From Chimonanthus salicifolius (lineage: Eukaryota; Streptophyta; Magnoliopsida; Laurales; Calycanthaceae): DNA of 64,000 nucleotides. The number at the start of each line of letters is the position of its first letter. The stretch's first letter is position 1. Shown here piece after piece: positions 21,514 through 34,859 of this stretch. Under the pieces are notes generated by a model. It was not told where the DNA came from. It was given only the letters and a program-made list of their open reading frames with translations, and did not search any database. The position numbers were made by a program, and so were the translations under genes. Where the stretch lies: assembly GCA_013350335.1 (NCBI GenBank), contig CM023533.1:33536170-33600169 (forward strand), given 5' to 3'.

Positions 21514-24500
21514 ATGGACTTTGACGATCACCGAAACCGAAATCCATTTCCACACCAGGTACAATCCTCTTTTAGTTCTCAAAACTCGTATCCTGATCCA
21601 TTCACGTCTCATCTCATATCAGCGATCTACGGTTTGTCACTGACTTTCTCTTGTTTGCAGGAAATCGAAGAGGGAGGAGCAGAAGACAAGGAAGAAAGAT
21701 CCACCTTTTCAGCAGCAGCAGCAGCATTGGATGAAGCTGCTGCTTCGACTTCTGCTCGTGTATGTTCTCCTCCTTCCTAAAAAACCTCTAATTTATTTTT
21801 AGGCTGCTTGGTTGAAAACCCAATTCATTCCTTTTCCATTGGTTGGACTTTCCTGAAAAAATAAGTCCTTTCCGTTCTTTATTTTCAGTTTAAGATGGTT
21901 GCTTTTACAATTCTTCGTGCATCCGAACAGAACCAATTGAATTTTTAGTCGATTTGATTGAAAAACTCAATTACTAATTTCTGTTTGGAATTTGCTTGTA
22001 GCAAGGGCAATAATTGCATGGTCTTGCTAGTATAGGGCTTTGGTTTTGAGAAATTTTGGTCTTAGATAAGCACCTGGCCTATTGAAAATGATTGGCCAGA
22101 TTCAATTCGATTTATTTTTTGCGGATCCCAAATGAATTATTGAGATATGCTTCTTGCTTCTCAGCTACTGCTTCTGTTATAGGGGAAAAAGTCTAAAACC
22201 TTAGTTTTAGTTTTAACCTTTAAGTTATCTGATTGAAAATCTCTTTAGAATGTGAGTTTCGCTTCTAACGTTTTCAGTTTTGTTTTGATGCATGGGAGGG
22301 AAGGTACTTCTCTTGGAGTTTGAAATGGTTATTTTTCAAGAAAGCACTTTCTGTCCCATGCATTAAAGGGGCCAACCCTTAGGTACAGATTTCGGTTGAA
22401 ATCATTTTTTCAGTTCTTGGGATGATTAAAAAATTTTGGCCAATATTTCAGTCAGATCAACTATACTGGCTGAAATTTGTAAATGGGTGAAATCACTAAA
22501 ATCTCTGAAATTTAACCAAAAACTCCCAAATATGTTTGGAATTTGACTCAAAATCCGAAATATGACCGAAACATCCAAAATTTGACAGAAATTTTTGCAG
22601 AAATATGACAAATATTGGCCAATACAGTTTTTTTTGGAAAATCACCAATATTTCTGATATATATATTTTGGTCCATACCAAATCCAAAAAGCCTTTTTTC
22701 TTTCAGAAAAGATCTCTAATTTATGTTTTTAGACAAGTTGATGAAAAACCGAATTCGTGATTTCTCTTTGGGATGTTATTATCTCCTCAGGTCTTTCTGC
22801 TGGAAATATGAAAAGCACTGATTTTTTTAGGTGATTTATTGAAAATCCAATGGATGACGACTTCTCATTTGATCTGTTTGCATTCATTATAAAGAACCTA
22901 ATTTCCTGGAAAATAATCATTTCAACCGCTTTGCCCAATAAAAGCTTATTCTCCAGTAAAGTAATTTCCTTTAACTACACCTAAACAGAGTTTAGAGTTT
23001 TCACCATTTTTGTTAAAAATGATTATCTTTTAGGAAAGTACTCTCCTTTCGATGCATCTAAAGGGTGAGAATCCTGACTCATCCATTTTCTGTTTTCTCT
23101 TTGAAATGTGATTCTTATTGTTTCTGTAGAATAACAATTCTAATTTTATTTTTTTCAACATTGGGTTGAAATTCCAATAATTGGTCTCTTGGGGGATGTG
23201 TTTCTCGCTTCTCAGGTATTGTTTCTGTTGGGAGACATCACAGCAAATCCTGCCTACCGATTTGCTCAATGGCTGGACTCAGTGCGTAGGCGCAGTGGTC
23301 GATATCGCTCATCAGGGTTCCCTAAACGGTCTCTGAAGCTGGAAACTCCGCCATTGTCATTACCGTCTTTCAATCAACGGAGGTATCTTTGTTTACTTGT
23401 TCTTTTATCTGATTTGATTCCTTCTGTGCAATCCAATTGTTATATAAAAGGTGATCACTAGTACTCAAGGCCCTGGGCACCGTTGGATCCTCTTGAATGG
23501 TTGGATTTCAACAACCACCATTATGATGAATACTTATCAACTGTGCTACAATTTCTTGTCAACAACTCACATTATTTTAAGCTGGTTTAGAAACTTATTG
23601 CCTCATGTGGCACACACATTTACAACTTTCACTTGCTCTTATTCATCCATTCCTCTCATGCAAACTGGGCAGATTGTTGGTAGTTTGGAGGCAAAACTGG
23701 TGATGAGGATTGGCTACAGGGCAGATAGTCCTTGAACTAAAATTTCTCCCATGAAAGATGAAGCATGTGACCAAAATTGGTCATTGTGGAAGTTGGACGC
23801 TAAGTTTTTTCAATATATTTTATGAAAACAAGTACCCAATGTGGTCTTCTGGTAACATAGGAATGCGCTATTGCAACATCTCACAGAATCAATATCAAAT
23901 ATTAAAATATTTGCCAAAAAGTCCATTTGACTTTGGATGGCCTCTGACTAAATTTATTGAAATGCTGTAAACAACGGCAATATTTGTGTTATCCAAACTT
24001 GTATCTCGTCTCTGCTTTCAAGTGCATAATTGTTCTGTAGAAACTTTTTTTTAGTGACCTATCAGCTTTCTCTATTACAAACTATCTCATTAAATGGAGA
24101 TAAAGAAATGCATGAAATAATTCTTTCCTTCTTTTATCAGTGTATATTCACTATTCAAGAACACTCTTCTTCCCCTCTTTCTTTTCCCTGGTTAGTTTTA
24201 GTAACATGGAGTTTAATGGTAATGTTCATTAATTTCTGTATTGTTAAATATCTCACTCACTCTTCCCTTGAACAGTGTGGAAGAGCCACTTGCTGTTTCA
24301 GTGGACTCACTGCCCTCTGAGCAAGTTCCAGAGATCAGTTTGTGGGAGAGGCTTGGAAACACTGCTATGTTAAACATCGAATCAAGTGAATTTTCATGGC
24401 ACTTTCTTTCATCACTGCACCATACTGAACATGGTAGTAGCACTGAGCATTCTGAGGATGAAATGAACAAAGCTATTGAGGTTTGTGGGATTTCTTAGTT

Positions 24501-27500
24501 ATATCATATTGTATTTGTATAGCCCATATGAGGATAGCTCATTGAAAACAAGTCTAATATCATGACTTGGCAAACCATCAACTGCATATAGTAATATGTT
24601 GATGTAGCCTAGCTTAAAAAAATGAACAGTGCAAGTTTTGGCCAACAATATGGATTGGAAGTTTCGGCCAAGGCTCCAAATTTTCAAGGAAAATTGGAGA
24701 AAAATTCCAAGGCTAAAATTCAATAAAATTTGAATTTTCTCTCTTAAGAAATAAAGTTAGAGAGAATGGAAAATAACCAATTTGATCACCAAAATACTAA
24801 TATATAACGGGCCCAATTATGTATGGGAACTCAAAATTGATTAGAGAACTATGAATTTCACTCTCAAAGAAGAAAACTTGAGGCTCAAACCTCACCTAGG
24901 TTGAATTTTCTATATATGGGAAAAATCGATCGAAGGCTTCAATCAATTTGATTTTCTTCAAAAAAATATAATTGCATTGATTAATTTAGAATTGCAACTT
25001 TGAATTCGAAAATTGCATAAATTAAATTCATTAGAAACAAAAATAAAATTCAAGAAAATTGAAATCAAAATCAACTCACCAAGTGGATAGAACCCTATGC
25101 TTCCTAGCTTCAATTGATAAAATCCAAATTGTACAATATTATGGTTGACCAAGGGGTTCCTTTTATAGAGTTTACAATGCATCAAAAAAGAAGAAAAAAG
25201 AAAAAAAACCCTAAAGGAGGTACATGCCTTAGGGTGTCCCCCTCTAATGTTTGCTAATTTCAACACATCCAATCACGTTATGCTATGTGGCATTGATTAC
25301 ATCAATTTCCAAAGAGGAGGTGTCGCCCAAGCATGCTAAAAAATGAGAGATTTGCTTCCACCAAAATAGGGATTAGAATCTTCCAAGGAGGTGGAGTTGA
25401 GGAGGTGAAAAGTGAATTCAGGGAGAAATTGGTGGCTGGAAATGATGCTAGTTATGTAACTAAATGGAGTTCAAAGATATGATGTGAATGAGGAACCAAT
25501 GGACCATTATTTATCCATTATCCTTTTGTTCTTTCCATTTGGCATCATTTTCTTGCTATGCTTTCTGTCTCATGTGTTTTGCCTCTTTCCCTTGCTCTCA
25601 TTTCGGGTAGGGTTCATGTCCCTTCCAAAGAAAACCATGTCATTTGGAAAAGTATACCTTTGGCTATTGCTTGGTTTGTTTGGCTGGAGGACAAGAAAAG
25701 GATATGTGAAGACAAAGCATTGCCCATGGAAGCTGTCTTTCCAAGATCAAGTCAAATATGGTTGGAAGCTGTCTTTCACAAGATCAAGTCAAACATGGTT
25801 CAATGAGCTTTCGTCAACAGACCTCTTAATGGGTTTGCAGTTCTTAATGGAAGCTGAGAAGCACTTCCGGAGCCTTGTACTTCTTGTGGATGTTTGTCAT
25901 GTGATTTTTCTATTTTGTTGAAGGCTCTCCTCACTGGGCCTTTTCTTTAGTGTACTGATTTTGTAGGCAATAAAATTTCTGTTCTCTCTGTCTCTCTCTC
26001 TGTCTCTCTCTCTCTCTCTCTCATACTTTGACATGCACATATGACTTAGACCTGCAACCTTTTGTTCCAACAGTTTTTCAATCAGAAGTCATTTTTATGA
26101 AATAATGTTTTTCCTCTGAAAGTAGCAGCCATTCTTTTAGCCCCAAAAAAGAAAAAAGAAAATGCTTTATATTATGCTTGTTGCATCATATTATATGGAA
26201 AAGGGTAAGCCTGGAATAAGAACAGGTGCTTCTATCAAAGAAAAAATATCTTTTTGCTGTCTGATCTTTTCATTTGGTTGTTACAGGTGACTGTGAATTC
26301 CGGAGGTGTTGTTTTCTTTGCACTTTTCAACATGCTTGATAGTGATGATTTCTCACAGAAGGAGGCAGCTGCAGTCATTAAGTTTTGCTCTTCACGGATG
26401 GCAACACAATCAGAACGTCTTGGTTATGAATTTGCAAGATGGTTAGGAGTCCAAACACCACAGGTTTGTGTTTTTTTACAATTTTTTGTCTAAAATCTCT
26501 CCCTTGTGGGAGAACCTATCCCATATTCTTATACATTTGCAAACATTATTTGCAGGCCAGAGTTATTCACCATTCAAGCACTGAATGGCAATGTATCAAG
26601 GATGCTGCAGAGAAAGCAAGAGACGTGGCACTTTCAGAGGGTGATGACGTTGGTCAAATTACGTGTTCAGAGCTGTTGGAAGCCCTCGAAATGAGTCGGT
26701 GCCTTCTTTTGATGAAGTGCAAACACTACCTGCTACATGATTACTATTGCATCACAATAAGGGATATATGAACCCTCATCCAAGGTTATGCATAGTCCTA
26801 AAAGGAAAAAGGAAAAAATGGATCTTGAGTTTGTGCACTTATGGCCCATGGCTTGCTTATATAAAATGGGGATACGCCACTGATGGCTAATACAAAAAAA
26901 CTTCTGGGACACCCAATTTCTTGTGAGATGAGACAAATGGATGGCAAACTCAAGTGGCAAGTGGCTCTATTGTTGTTAGAACTAGTGAACCACATCGCAT
27001 ACTAGGATTACAAATGGATTGGGCTGTGTGGAGCTCACTCTGACCCAGTCTGCTTAGGCCTAGGTGTTTGCTGACATTTTAGGGAATTTTATGGGTACTG
27101 ATGTTCAACTCAAGGGCCTGTCTGGCCAGATCAAGTAGGAATTTATCTCAGGCCACTACCTTTCTATTACCATTTTTCCTCTGATCTATCCTCACTGCAC
27201 CTGATTAGCCTCATCCATGGAACACTGGAAATCATTGGTTGAAGCTCTCCTGTCTTCTTTTTGTTTCACTCCAGAACCTTCTGTTTTCCCATCTTCAGTG
27301 GGTAGGAAAATCATTTACCTCAAAAACCTATTTGCGCCTCTCTGTTGAGTTACAGATTATCCATGTATCCTTCTCATGCCCTTCATTTTAAATGCAAACC
27401 TACATACTTAGAAAAATCTGTGCAACAAATCTAGCAAGGAAGATGGATGAGGTAGCAGGAGCTCGTGGAAGTTTTCTACGTTGGGTAACCTGTAACTCGT

Positions 27501-28003
27501 GTACGTTTTTAGTCTGCTCTCCTGTTGTCCTAACCAACACTGTAGTTTCGTATGAGCATTTACTTCTTGGATTTGGATTTGGTTACGGAGAGGTTGTGGA
27601 TTTGGAATGCATTTCTTCTTTAATGTTCGCCAATTAATTGTCTTGGCACCTTGTTGTAGGCTTTCTCAAAACCAAAAAATCCCTGTGTAAAATTTTCCTC
27701 CCATGTCCTAATTGGTTTCCCCCTTCTACTAGTGCCTTGAACTAGAAATTCTGTGACTCAAACAATGGCTGATCTTTTTTTTTTTCAGATTATCCAAAAC
27801 TTCTGTATTTGATGAGTGAACCATGTCACCAACTTACCATGTCTTTACTTTCAGTGATTGTTATCCTGAGAAAATGGCCATCCTGCTAGGACTATACAGA
27901 GGCCCAATTGGTATCTTCTAGCCGTTTAATGTTTTAGTAATTTGTCAACTGAGTGTCGATTTTTGCCATTCTTTCTTCATCATTGTCCATTTCAAGATTA
28001 TCA

Positions 28004-28055
<52 letters not shown>

Positions 28056-31000
28056 TGTCTTATCTCTTCCACATAAAAAGAAAAGAAGGGTCTACTTCAA
28101 AATTGTCACTCAATGTGTTAGGGCTGCTCCATTGCAGGAGTGTTCATGAGTGGCATGTCTTGGATGGCCCACTGGATCATTGGTTTGGATTTCTGAAATA
28201 GGGTACTTGTGCAGATCCATGATGGATATCATTCATATTCTTGGATGGAGGATCATGTATTTTCTCTGAAGTCGGACATTTTGTTGATACACAAGAACCT
28301 GATACATTTCTTTTGCAGTTACATTCATGGTTCACCTCTGCTTGAAAACCCAAATGCATTTGAATCGAGGGAAGCTACTGAAAAGACTGCTGCTGCCCTT
28401 GGCAGAATATTGTTGCTGGATCTTATTATTAGGAATGAAGATAGACTCCCCTGTCGCCAGCTTGGATGGCGTGGCAATTCTGCAAATTTATTGTTTTCAG
28501 ATAAAGTAGCCTCAGCAAACATGGACACGTTAGAGGAAGCTTTTGATTCTGCATTAAGAAGATACAGGCCAAGGATAGTTAGAGCTTTTCAGAAAGAGAG
28601 AAGATGCTACTCAGTTGATGGGAGGTTAAATCCCTCTAACTCTGAACTGATTTCTCAGAGTTCGGATTTATCTGATGTAATAGATTCACCCAAATCATCA
28701 AATGAAGTCCCTAATGAGTCTAAATCTGGTAATTTCCATATTGTGGCAATTGACTCTGGAATCCCTCGAAGGCCCCCTGTTGGTAAACGTGCAAATGACC
28801 AAGCCCACTATCCAAAGCTGGTTGAGCTCATTCTTAATAGTGCTGAATACTCTTCTAACCTGTTATACGAAATAACAGAATGTAAGATGGGTGTTCCTCC
28901 ATCAGAAAAGGGTGCTGCACAAATGGACTTATATTCTCCTGACACAGCTCACATCATTCAGGAGTTCCGGAGTGGATTTCGTGCTGCTCTCAGGGACTTG
29001 CAGGGATTCCATTTGTTCCTTTTAACACTTTACCAGAAATTGGATGGTCTGTTACGTGTCTTATCATCAATAATTGATAAAAGTTCATCAGGGGATATCG
29101 ACAAGGATGATACTGGGGTAGGTGAGTCACCACCACAGACACTGGCATATGGTACCAACTGCCATACTCCTGCAAGCAAGGAACGAGTTACGGTGGTATC
29201 TCAAGCTGACTTAAGTGATTCTGAGTTGCAGAAGACAGCTCCACAATCATCATCTCCAGGAATCAGAGAAAGCTCAGATTCAATTTCTCCCAGCTCACGA
29301 GAGAATTGGTGTGGAAGATTTTCCAAGGGTACTGGGGATTCTCTCCGTAGCCTCCGCCTGACAATGAAGCTCCGTGACTTCCACAAATTTGCAAAGGTGT
29401 GGATAACCCCAGTAGAGTTATAAGAAAAATGGAAAGTGTTGTTAATAGTGCCATGTATAGTAGCTATTGTTCATGTTGCAGTGTCATTTTCTTTCTTTGG
29501 TTGAGATTTTGGTCCCATTGCTTCATGGGACTAATTTCGCTCTCTCGCGCTTCTTAATAATATTTCTTTTGTTTCTCTCTCTCTCTCTCTCTTCCCCCCA
29601 CCCCCCAAAAAAGGAAAAAAGAAAAAAAAGAAAAATACAATATTTGATTCAAACCAAAAAAGGTGATTCTTTAACATGGCGAGGGTTTCCTAATTTATTT
29701 AACTTTTATCAAGAGAAACAACTAAAAGTTTGTTAATGAAGGTTCTTGTGCTAAAGGAAAATTCACACCAGCAAATAGTGGTAGGGTATATGATTATTTC
29801 CCTGAAATCTTCACCAATGCTAGCATCTATATTGTCTTCTAGATTTGTACCTATTATTACGGGAAGATCACATGAATTATCAGGATGTTACTGATGTCAT
29901 CGTCATCAGCCACAATCCCATTTAGCTAGGGTCGGCTTTTCGAGTTCTACTTCTCCATTTGGTCCTATCATAAACTATGTCCCTTTTTTTTATCTCTTCC
30001 TTCCACGTTTTAAGTGGCCTATCTCATCTTGTGCTTGCGATTTGTAACCTTTCCATTATATGTACTGGGGCTGTCTCCAGCCTTCTACTTATATGTCCAA
30101 ACCACTTCAATCGTGTTTCTCTCAGGTTATCCTCTATTGGGGCTACTTTAGTTTGTCCCCATGCTATCATTTCTATCTCTATCCTTTAGAGTTAAACCAC
30201 TCATCTAGGATGTAAATGATGTCACTAGCACATTTTTTTTCTTTCCCTTTTTATTTGTGTGTATGTGTAGCTCATTACTTATTGCTTCCTTGAATTGAGT
30301 GTTTTTATTAAAACAATGGTTACTTAGGTGGATGCAGAACTAAGTAGAGAATTGGAACAGTGGAATGAGGCGCTTAGGTCAGATGTTGTCAAACTATGTC
30401 AGGACAACAACTTCACTACAGGGTTTTTTGAGGGGAGTGATAACTGCACACTTGTTGATGCTTATGCGTTGAAGGTAATATATGTCTCATCTAAATATCT
30501 AATTTGAATTCAGAGTAGCAATGCCTAAGATTTTTTTTGTTTTTCAGGTCAGGCTCGAACACATTCTTGAGAGGATAAATTTGATCTCTGATGCTGCAAA
30601 CACGGAGAGGCCATCATCAATTACTAGCAATATTTTTATTGGTGGAACTCTGGCTGCAAGATCTGTTTACACTCTTCAACACTTGGGCATCACACACATA
30701 TTGTGCCTTTGTTCAAATGAAATTGGACAGTCTGATTCCCAGTTTCCTGATCTTTTTGAGTACAAGAACTTCTCAGTAAGAACTTTGCCCCTTTGACACC
30801 AAAATTTAATAGAACATTTTGACGCTCATTAACCTAGGCGTCAAAATTGAGGAACTTGCACATTGCTATTAGCAGTCAATGTGGCTTTTGGTAGACCTGG
30901 CAAAATTTGACTCAATCTGATTATTTGACTTGATTTGACCAACCCACTTAATAAAAAACTTGACCTGGCCCGAGTCATTCATTAAATAGGTTGACCCGAT

Positions 31001-33727
31001 CCAAACTTGTTTATAATTGGGTAGACTCAATAGGCCTGACTATTTCCACATCTACATGCAACACATCTAAAACACCAATTTAAGGAGTGGTTTAGCTATG
31101 TGTCATGCTAGAAAAGTCTCTTTAGGTAAATGGGTAAACTTGACACGAACTCAAAATATAATCGACTTAACCCATTTAATGAGACCTGAATTAGACCCGA
31201 CCCAACCTGACCTGACCAGACCCGACCAATTGCTAGGTCTACTTCTTGGGGCCCCAATATTGACAAGTGGGTTTTTATATCCAGTCAAATGCTGCTTCTT
31301 GGGCACCCAATGTTGATAATTGGATTTTTTATAGGGTTTTGTGACGTATGTGCTTGAAATGCGTGTTTACTTGCTTACCCAAAGATAGAGCTGGATATGA
31401 TTTGGAACTTGAATTATTAGGTCTTGCACCTTCTAGTATATGGTTTTTGATGCGGAACCTTATTTCATGCATCTGATTCCATGTTTGGGTGATCCAGGTT
31501 GTTGATTTTGATAGAACATTGTGAAGCGTCAAAAAGCAACACCTCAAATGCCTACCAGTCTTTAAAGTTCTGATTTCCATTCTATGCTGTTTGTTGACTG
31601 TCCTGTTTTATCTATGACTTCTATTTGTCAGGTTCTACTTCTTTCTACTTCTTAGTGATCAAAGAATAGGATTTCAGTTAGTGTGCATTTCACATAGGCT
31701 TGTTCACGGGTTGAGTTCGAGTTAAGTTCTACTATTTATCAGCCCGAGCCCATTTATATTCATAGAAGCTGAAACCCGGCTGAAACCCGTTGGTCTTTAG
31801 ATTTAGATGCCTTAGCCTGTTCATTTAAAATGTAATAAGCCCAAACACGCCTGTTTGTAGCCCGTTTATTTTTAACTCTTTTTTTTCAAATTTTGTAAAA
31901 CTCAATAATTTAGACGCTGGTGACAACCAACAGGAGACAGCCATGGCCGTTTGTGATAGACAACCATGGCCATGAGAGAGGATGGCAGAGATTCAACCTC
32001 CTCCTTCAGGCCGACAACACATATTTGGCCTTCAAGAGAGGGGATGGTAGAGATTCTGCCTGAAGAAGGTGGCTGACAGCAGATGTTCAGCTGGAGGGTG
32101 GCTTACAACTTTCGATGAGAGAGAGAGAGAGACTGCCGCCACCTCCGTCGAGAGGAGGAAGCGACAAGGAACGGGGTTCTGTTGTTAGGATTTGAAGGAA
32201 AGAAGGATGGCATTTTTTTTCTTAATTTTTTTTAACTTATGTAACAATTTTTTCAACTTATATATGTTATATCAGTAACCTTGTACAATAGTAAATAAGT
32301 ATCTAATACTTGTATTTCAGTATGTATAAAATATTTTCTAGTAAATTAAATGGGCCGAAAAGCTTGAGGGATTTCAACAGGCTCTGAGCAAAAACCCAAG
32401 CTCGTCCGTTCAACTAAGTGAGCTCAAAAAATAGCCTGGGCCTGGCCCGACGGGCTTTAAGCTATGTTCAAACCCATTATCAAGGCCTGGTTTGGGCAGG
32501 CCGCGGGCTGGGTTCAGGCTGATGAACACCCGTAATTTCACACCAACCCCGTGTGTTAATCAAATCAATTTTCTGGATCACAAAGCCATCCACAGTTACT
32601 GAACTGGCTGGAGTTCATGTGATAAATTGATTCAGTGTTCTATATAGGGGCTTTGGAGAGGCATTATGCTTGCAGCACTTTGCCCATCTGAAAGGTTGAC
32701 AGGGCTTCTTTTTAGCACATGTTCTTGTTATGACTGATGTTTGTATCCAGTATCTTAGGACCGGAGGAGCCCCAACAAGTTTTTTTCTCCTGTGCTTTTC
32801 TTTGAAGGGGAACACTATCTCCGACTGTAATCTGTCCTGGACAGTCCATCAAAGTTTTCTGGAGTGCGGAACTTGAACAAATTGAATTTCAGCACATCAT
32901 CTCTAAGTTGTGCTATATTAATTCTGATTTTGCCGAACACTTTCTTCCCAATGACAGATTACACTTGGCCTATCTCCACTGCCATTATTGCTTATTAGAA
33001 TTTTGTTCGACTTCTATATTATGAAATGTTTCCATACAGTTTTCCATGAATAGCAACTGAATTTGCCCTGTTTGTACAGATATCTGATGATGCTGATGTG
33101 AAAATCAGCATTCTTTTCGAAGAGGCTTCTGATTTCATTGAAAATGTGGAGCGGTCAGGAAAGAAGGTTCTAGTCCATTGCTTTGAAGGGAGAAGCCGAA
33201 GTGCTACAGTAGTTCTTGCATACTTGATGTTAAGAAAGTAAGAACAATACAAGCTTGCATATCACATTCAAGAAGCCCATTTGCTCAGTTTTGATGATCT
33301 AATGCTCAAATATATTGATAATTTTTTGAGACACGAATACATTGATGAATTTTCCAGGAACTTCACTCTACATGAAGCATGGAATAGATTGAAAAAGGTT
33401 CACCGTCGAGCACAGCCCAATGATGGTTTTGCAAAGACCCTTCTGGATCTTGACCGTAAGCTGCATGGCAAAGCTTCCATGGAATGGAAACATAAGAAAC
33501 CTGTAATGAAAGTATGCCCAATCTGTGGGAATTATGCAGGTCTGAGCAGCAGCTCCCTCAAACTCCATTTACAGAAGGCACACAGGAAGATTTCATCGGG
33601 TAGTGTGGACAGTGCCATGACCATGGAAATTCAGAAAGCTATGGTTGCGCACAAGATAAACCGAGGTCGTAATGTGAACCCAACTGAAAAGAAATCTCAA
33701 TCAACTATTGATGAATTTGCTCAATAA
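21514..33727 (+). CDS. PHS1: Dual-specificity phosphatase PHS1 with atypical tubulin-kinase domain (11 exons)
   Basis: I place 11 coding exons with GT-AG borders and matching phases: 21514-21558, 21661-21759, 23216-23382, 24276-24480, 26287-26463, 26556-26716, 28319-29396, 30328-30474, 30548-30775, 33080-33237, 33358-33727. They total 2835 nt, 944 aa plus stop, close to Arabidopsis PHS1 (929 aa as I recall). An actin-fragmin-kinase-like domain spans roughly residues 105-460, with RNED at 323-326 and SD at 345-346 in the catalytic region. The phosphatase domain covers about 700-840; its signature HCFEGRSR puts the catalytic Cys at 803 and Arg at 809. A C2H2-like finger follows (Cys875, Cys878, His892, His897). 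In Arabidopsis the kinase phosphorylates alpha-tubulin and depolymerises microtubules under osmotic stress, and the phosphatase domain restrains it; the protein is cytoplasmic. Introns 2, 4, 6, 7 and 9 are long and several carry transposon fragments, but no exon is interrupted. Confidence 0.95.
22427..22637. repeat. Possible degenerate MITE in PHS1 intron 2
   Basis: AAAAAATTTTGGCCAATATT at the left and, reversed, AAACTGTATTGGCCAATATT at the right form short inverted ends. The interior repeats GAAATTTG/CCGAAA phrases. Low-copy evidence only; the borders are approximate. Confidence 0.35.
25540..26040 (+). mobile_element. Fragment of a LINE open reading frame in PHS1 intron 4
   Basis: One frame (about 25700-25810) gives [20 protein letters not shown], followed by MEAVF and KIKSNMVQ. 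This pattern is typical of the C-terminal zinc-knuckle region of plant L1-type LINE reverse transcriptase. It is broken by stops and short duplications (a repeated [13 protein letters not shown] phrase in another frame). A CT-rich microsatellite follows at about 25981-26022. Confidence 0.55.
28003..28054. repeat. (CT)n(GT)n microsatellite in PHS1 intron 6
   Basis: A CT run passes directly into about 17 GT units. It produces a spurious ORF with alternating Cys-Val. Confidence 0.9.
29893..30190 (-). mobile_element. Remnant of an RTE-type LINE in PHS1 intron 7
   Basis: Read on the minus strand, one frame gives [19 protein letters not shown], then RRLETAPV, then [11 protein letters not shown] and [15 protein letters not shown]. 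This is the C-terminal tail region of RTE-clade reverse transcriptases, with at least one internal stop. Only about 300 bp is recognisable and no tail or target duplication is clear. Confidence 0.65.
30891..31242. mobile_element. MITE in PHS1 intron 9 (ACCCGACC-rich)
   Basis: It starts GTAGACCTGGCAAAATTTG and ends, on the reverse strand, GTAGACCTAGCAATTGGTC. The 13-bp ends match with one difference. The interior has ACCTGA/CCCGACC runs like the Mutator-like MITEs at 16722 and 34860. No clean target duplication was found. Confidence 0.65.
31695..32534. mobile_element. Non-autonomous hAT-like element in PHS1 intron 9
   Basis: This 840-bp insertion starts TAGGCTTGTTCACGGG and ends, on the reverse strand, TACGGGTGTTCATCAG. 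It is flanked by the exact 8-bp duplication ATTTCACA (31687-31694 and 32535-32542). The ends are only partly alike. No transposase coding is seen. The interior includes a GC-rich stretch around 31920-32170. Confidence 0.75.
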
Positions 33728-33846
33728 GATTATATCGAGCTAAAGGATGATTGATATCTATCATTGTATTGAAGGAAAAATGTATAGTCTTTCATTTATT
33801 GAATTGTACCAAATAAGTAATGGCCAGGAATTGGGAGAATGCTTCT

Positions 33847-34406
33847 TAGGGAAAACTGGGTACTCTAGGTATAGAGGGCGTTCTTAGAGATCACACGGGT
33901 CAGACATTGGTGGTTTTCACATAATCAATAGAGAGTAGAGACTCTAATGAAGCAGAACTCGTTAGTATTAGGAGAGCTTTGTCCATTTGGATTAGTCTAG
34001 GTGGTGAGAAGCTAGTTATAGAGAGAGATTTGGCAAAATTCTATAAAATGGACCAAAGGTTTGAAGTGACTCCTCTCGAGATTGATTACTACAGTTAGGG
34101 AAATAAAGGCACTGGTTAGAGGCCTTGAGGTGTCCTTTGTTATCAGACGCACAACAAATGGGGTAGTGGACTACTTTATCAAAAATGGTGCTAAGGGGTT
34201 TGGTCAAGGCGTTTTCTACATTTAAAGAAGACTTACATGATTGTAGTTGGATTTGTTATTGTATTTGTTCTCTTCTAGTGTCTTTGTTTTTTTTGTTTTT
34301 TCTTGTTTTGTTTTTTTTTTTTTTTTTTCTATACCTTTTAGACCTTCCTCTTGTACTCTATATTTGTCTCTAATAATATTTCTTCATTGTTACTGCTAAA
34401 AAAAAG
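33847..34406 (+). mobile_element. 5'-truncated LINE 3' end at the PHS1 terminator
   Basis: The insertion is flanked by a 20-bp direct repeat (33827-33846 and 34407-34426, one mismatch, GGAATTGGGAGAATGCTTCT) and ends in a short poly-A tail (about 34398-34405). It contains a degenerate RNase H stretch (NEAELVSIRRALSIW, then GGEKLVIE) related to the LINE fragment at 44636-45345. These features mark target-primed reverse transcription. It sits about 120 bases after the PHS1 stop codon, so it may lie in or replace part of the 3' UTR. Confidence 0.85.
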
Positions 34407-34859
34407 GGAATTGGGAGAATGTTTCTAATTTAATTGAAGTTAATATTGTTCCTCCATGTATTGTTAGTCAGAAAATTCAGACCATGTGGTGGACCTCATT
34501 GTGAATTGGTCTTCCTTTTTTATATTTTATTATGGAACTAATTAGTCCTCTTAGTTACCTGCCCCCCATTGAATCGATTGAATTCCTAAGAAATTTCACT
34601 TTGAATTCAAATGATTTCGAGTTCATATGAAGCCACCTCCCCTAAACTGTACGGGATACGTTAACTCTTTCACGGATAATCATTCTGACATTGTCAAAAG
34701 AAAAATTAAAATTACTGCTAATTTATCTTGTTTCATTTCAAGGTGACCCCTCCAGTAGTTAAGAGAAGCATGATTGTTAAAGGCCTTGTGTCAGATTCCA
34801 TTTTTTCGTTGAAAGTACAGATTTTCATGTTTTCACTAAAAAACACAACCAGAGAAATA

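Noticed and set aside
25484..25921. 145-codon ORF in PHS1 intron 4 as a separate gene
   Set aside because: Another frame of the same stretch reads as a LINE reverse transcriptase tail, and this frame has only hydrophobic low-complexity sequence.
27953..28201. ORF with alternating Cys-Val
   Set aside because: It is the translation of a (CT)n(GT)n microsatellite inside a PHS1 intron.
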